In this document: positions 61,481 to 64,000 of the stretch, in pieces
Layout of the letters: the number at the start of each line of letters is the position of its first letter
Numbering within the stretch: position 1 is the first letter of the stretch
NCBI GenBank assembly: GCA_963575745.1
Contig: CAUYUJ010014360.1
Span: forward strand, 208,028 to 272,027
Direction of reading: 5' to 3'
DNA length: 64,000 bases
Source: Prorocentrum cordatum
Lineage: Eukaryota; Sar; Dinophyceae; Prorocentrales; Prorocentraceae
Notes under the pieces: model-generated
Databases searched by the model: none
What the model saw: the letters and a program-made list of their open reading frames with translations, nothing else
Told to the model about the DNA's origin: nothing
Position numbers and translations under genes: made by a program

Positions 61481-61828
61481 GTTCTTCTTCTTCGAAGGGG
61501 GGGAAGGTGAGCGGAGTCCTCCAGATTTGTGTCGGATCCCAATCTGGAACGTCTGGGGGTCGTACTGTCCTCTGTAGGGCTGAGCTTCTATGCTCATCTT
61601 TATGTGCGCGAGCTGTCGAAGCAATGTGTTGAGAAGGCAACTCACCATCGAATCGGCTATTGTCGCGACATGCAGAGGGCTTTGGCCGAATCAGCTCAGC
61701 AAAGCCGAACACAACCTTCGGGGCCGCCTGTAATCCTCGGAGCCGCGACGCGTACAGCCGAAGCGAGGCCACAAGAGCGTGGACCCAGCACATGGCCCCT
61801 GCGTCGAGAGCCAGAGGCCCCATGGATT
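61481..61828. other. No gene recognised
   Basis: Mixed composition with no repeats. No supported coding sequence. Confidence 0.5.
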
Positions 61829-62012
61829 ATATCTATATACACGTATATACACAAGTATGTATGTATGTTTGTATGTACGTGCGTACGTACGGTACGGTAT
61901 GGTATGGTATGGTATGGTATGGTATGGTATGGCATGGCATGGTATGGTATGGATGGTATGTATGTATGTATGTATGTACGTATGTATGTATGTATGTATG
62001 TATGTATGTATG

Positions 62013-62046
<34 letters not shown>

Positions 62047-62052
62047 TGTATG

Positions 62053-62086
<34 letters not shown>

Positions 62087-62400
62087 CATATGTATGCATG
62101 TATGTATGTATGTAGGTATGTATGTATGTATGTACGTACGAACGTATGTATGTATGTATGTATGTATGTATGTATGCGTGTATGTATGTATGTGTATGTA
62201 TGTGTATGTATGTATGTATGTATGTATGTATGTATGTACGTATGCATGTATGCATGTATGATTGTTTGTTTGTTTGTTTGTTTGTTTGTTTGTTTGTATG
62301 CTTGTATGTATGTATTTATGTATGTATGTATGTCTGTGTGCATGCATGCATGTATGTATGTTTGTATGTACGTATGTGTATATATATATAGATATATATC
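61829..62400. repeat. GTAT tetranucleotide array with GGTAT and GTTT sub-arrays
   Basis: (GGTAT)n at about 61,889-61,952, (GTAT)n at about 61,955-62,260, (GTTT)n at about 62,262-62,296, then GTAT variants and a TA run. Low-complexity MYVC or IHTY open frames arise from it and are not genes. Confidence 0.97.
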
Positions 62401-62501
62401 CCAGAACGAAGAGCACTCCAAGGTGGAGAGCCCAGCGGCGAAAAACATGAAGGGCATCCCTCCAAAGCTCTTGATTGCTCAGAACCCTCGTGCCAGCCTC
62501 A

Positions 62502-62653
62502 GTCGGGCATGTCCCCCTATAGGCGGATCTTGGACGAAAGCTGAAAAATACCCAAACATACTCAAAAAATGGTCAAGAATAGTCAACAAAATCGTCCCCA
62601 GACTATTTCCTGACTACTTTTGAACATTCCTCCTGTGGAGGGGCAGGCCCGAC
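62502..62653. mobile_element. Family E MITE-like element, copy 2
   Basis: GTCGGGCATGTCCCCCTATA on the left. The right end in reverse complement is GTCGGGCCTGCCCCTCCACA. About 22 of 27 terminal bases pair. The interior AT-rich text ATCGTCCCCAGACTATTT is shared with 8,240-8,396. Confidence 0.88.
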
Positions 62654-62764
62654 TTCATGCCAGCCGCAGCCCGCTCCGGCTCCCGCTCCTCTGCAGGGCT
62701 GGGCTCCCCGCGCGCAGCGGGCCGGCACGGCTGGCCCTATCGCTCCCCACGCCGGCCCGCAGGA

Positions 62765-62872
62765 GAAGGAGGCCTGAGGAGGAGGATGAGGAGGAGGAGG
62801 AGGAGGAGGAGGAGGAGGGGGAGGAGGAGGAGGAGGAGGAGGAGGAGGAGGAGGAGGAGGAGGGAGGGAACG
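62765..62872. repeat. (GGA)n microsatellite
   Basis: GGA triplets with one GAT and one GGGG interruption. Confidence 0.95.
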
Positions 62873-62977
62873 GGGAAGGGAAGGGACTCGGGAGGCTGGC
62901 TCCTGCGTCCTCCTCCCCCTCCCCTTCCCCCTTCCTTCTCCTCCAGCTCTCTTCCCCCGAATGCTTCGGCCACGTCT

Positions 62978-63133
62978 CGGGTCGGGCAAACGGGGGGGAT
63001 AGCAAAGGGGGGGGGGAGAATCAGCTCGGCGACTATGTATCGAGGAATGGGCCCCTCGGTGGGGCCGAAACCAGCTGCATGTAGCAAATTTCGTAACCCC
63101 CCCTTTCCCAATCCCCCCCTTTCGTCCGGCCCG
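62978..63133. mobile_element. Family D MITE, copy 2
   Basis: Ends CGGGTCGGGCAAACGGGGGG and CCCCTTTCGTCCGGCCCG. The interior GAGGAATGGGCCCCTCGGTG and TTTCGTAACCCCCCCTTTCC are as in 57,636-57,828, but about 37 bp shorter because an inner GGCGCC segment is absent. Confidence 0.9.
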
Positions 63134-63682
63134 AAAGTCTTGGCCCTCGGGGAATCCGAAGACACCTTCGGTCTTTTGCTCGGAGAGGCGCGCCCGCCCC
63201 CGGCAGGCAGAGAGGCTCGGTCTCAAGGGCCGATCCTCCGGCTCCTGTGCGCTCCTGCGTGCTCCTTCCCCTCGTGCTCTTCCTTCTGCTGCGGCTCCTC
63301 CCCCCCGCTGCTCCTCCTCCTGCTGCTGCTCGTCCTCCTGCTCCTTCTGGTGCTCCTCCGCCCACGCCTGCAGGGCCAGACCCCGGTCAGCGATCCCAGC
63401 TTTCTGAGGCATTCGGGGTCAGGCTGCGCGTCCGAAGGAGCGACGCACACACCGGCGGAAACCCAGAAACAAGAAGAGCCGAAAGGGGGGGGAAATTAGG
63501 GTTGACAAGTAGCGATCCCAGACATCCTTCGATCATTTTTTTTTCAATCCGCGGCCCCAGAGCTCCCAACCCATTCCCTGGGGGCAGTTTTGCATCCCGG
63601 ATACATTTCTGCTGGCCCCGGGGCCCAAAAAGGGCCCTCCGGGACCAAAATCGAGGAAAAGCGCCGGGATTGAAAGACTCAC
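63134..63682. other. No gene recognised; may contain an intron
   Basis: If the exon at 63,683-63,987 is real, this is the start of its downstream intron on the minus strand. TCC/GCT runs lie near 63,250-63,360. Confidence 0.4.
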
Positions 63683-63987
63683 TTCGAGATCTGGGGTGTC
63701 GCCGACGCCGTCGGCGGGGAGGGGGGGCCGTGACCGGGCCGAACCTTGTCGACGTGCCCGCGGCCGCGCTCGGTGGAGTGGACCGCCAGGTTGGCGCCGG
63801 GCGAGTCCCACTTTGGCGCGAACCGTGCGACCAACATCACCGCGCTGTGGTTCTCGGGGGCCGCGTGCGCGAGAGAGACGCACGCGTGAGGAGAGGGCGG
63901 GTAGCGGCTCCACCACATATGACGGGGAAAGTAGACCACGAGGAGGACCCATGGATGCAAACAGCTGCAGACGCTCAAGGGAGCCAT
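63683..63987 (-). CDS. Candidate first exon of an unrecognised gene
   Basis: On the minus strand from ATG at 63,987: MAPLSVCSCLHPWVLLVVYF, later HACVSLAHAAPENHSAVMLV and RFAPKWDSPGANLAVHSTER. It ends at GAA followed by GTGAGT, a consensus splice donor (63,682-63,677). About 100 codons are open with mostly G/C third positions. The N-terminal 20 residues are hydrophobic after a short start, which could be a signal or anchor segment. No family is recognised. Unspliced, the frame stops at the TGA within GTGAGT, so splicing would be needed. The window ends 13 bp upstream of the ATG, so any spliced-leader acceptor is only partly visible. Confidence 0.42.
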
Positions 63988-64000
63988 GACGGGAAACGAC

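Noticed and set aside
61829-62416. MYVC/IHTY repeat proteins
   Set aside because: Translation of a GTAT tetranucleotide array only.
1-64000. tRNA, rRNA, 5S or snRNA genes and CRISPR arrays
   Set aside because: No cloverleaf with a GGTTCRA-type arm, no rRNA-like conserved blocks and no regularly spaced direct repeats with unique spacers were seen. A covariance-model scan would be decisive.
1-64000. Bacterial-style operons, ribosome binding sites or terminators
   Set aside because: The sequence is eukaryotic nuclear; these signals do not apply, and none were seen.

Overview
This window looks like nuclear DNA of a dinoflagellate. The clearest sign is the 22-nt dinoflagellate spliced leader (DinoSL), present as an exact match at 27,328-27,349. 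Three more diverged copies lie at 912-932, 39,512-39,533 and 42,222-42,243. Other features fit: high GC, GC-rich third positions in the few credible coding stretches, decayed LINE retrotransposons, and very sparse genes in a sea of repeats. A Prorocentrum-like genome is my guess from general resemblance; the sequence alone does not prove the genus. There is a 100-N assembly gap at 53,901-54,000.

Layout. 1-23 kb is mostly non-coding. It holds GGA/TCC microsatellites, dispersed foldback and MITE-like elements, a poly(A) tract on the minus strand (11.3 kb), degenerate GGCCCCAAGA arrays (13, 16 and 20.6-21.2 kb) and a higher-order repeat (15.3-18.2 kb). 23.6-36.0 kb is a compound block. Two groups of a 12-bp satellite (GGAGGAAGATCT) flank a 5.9-kb plus-strand LINE whose 5' end carries a perfect spliced leader, and related sequence lies in inverted orientation on the two outer edges. 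36-45.9 kb holds more foldbacks, two probable retrocopies headed by spliced-leader relics (38.6-39.5 kb minus, 42.2-43.3 kb plus), a decayed minus-strand coding remnant (43.3-44.1 kb) and a dispersed family (L) that ends in (TCC)n. 45.95-51.6 kb is a second, different LINE on the minus strand with endonuclease, reverse transcriptase, RNase H and terminal zinc motif, broken by frameshifts and apparently shuffled at its 5' side. 52-64 kb is dense in short terminal-inverted-repeat elements, several present twice in the window, plus a large GTAT tetranucleotide array (61.8-62.4 kb). A plausible first exon on the minus strand sits at the right end (63,683-63,987).

No intact gene with a recognised cellular function was found. 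What works together here is mobile DNA. The LINEs supply reverse transcriptase, and spliced-leader relics with a poly(A) tract show that mature mRNAs have been copied back. At all four spliced-leader relics the leader's 5' TCCG joins a (TCC)n array, and family L elements end in the same microsatellite. This suggests a link between retroposition ends and microsatellite birth. The many non-autonomous foldback elements must be moved by transposases encoded elsewhere.
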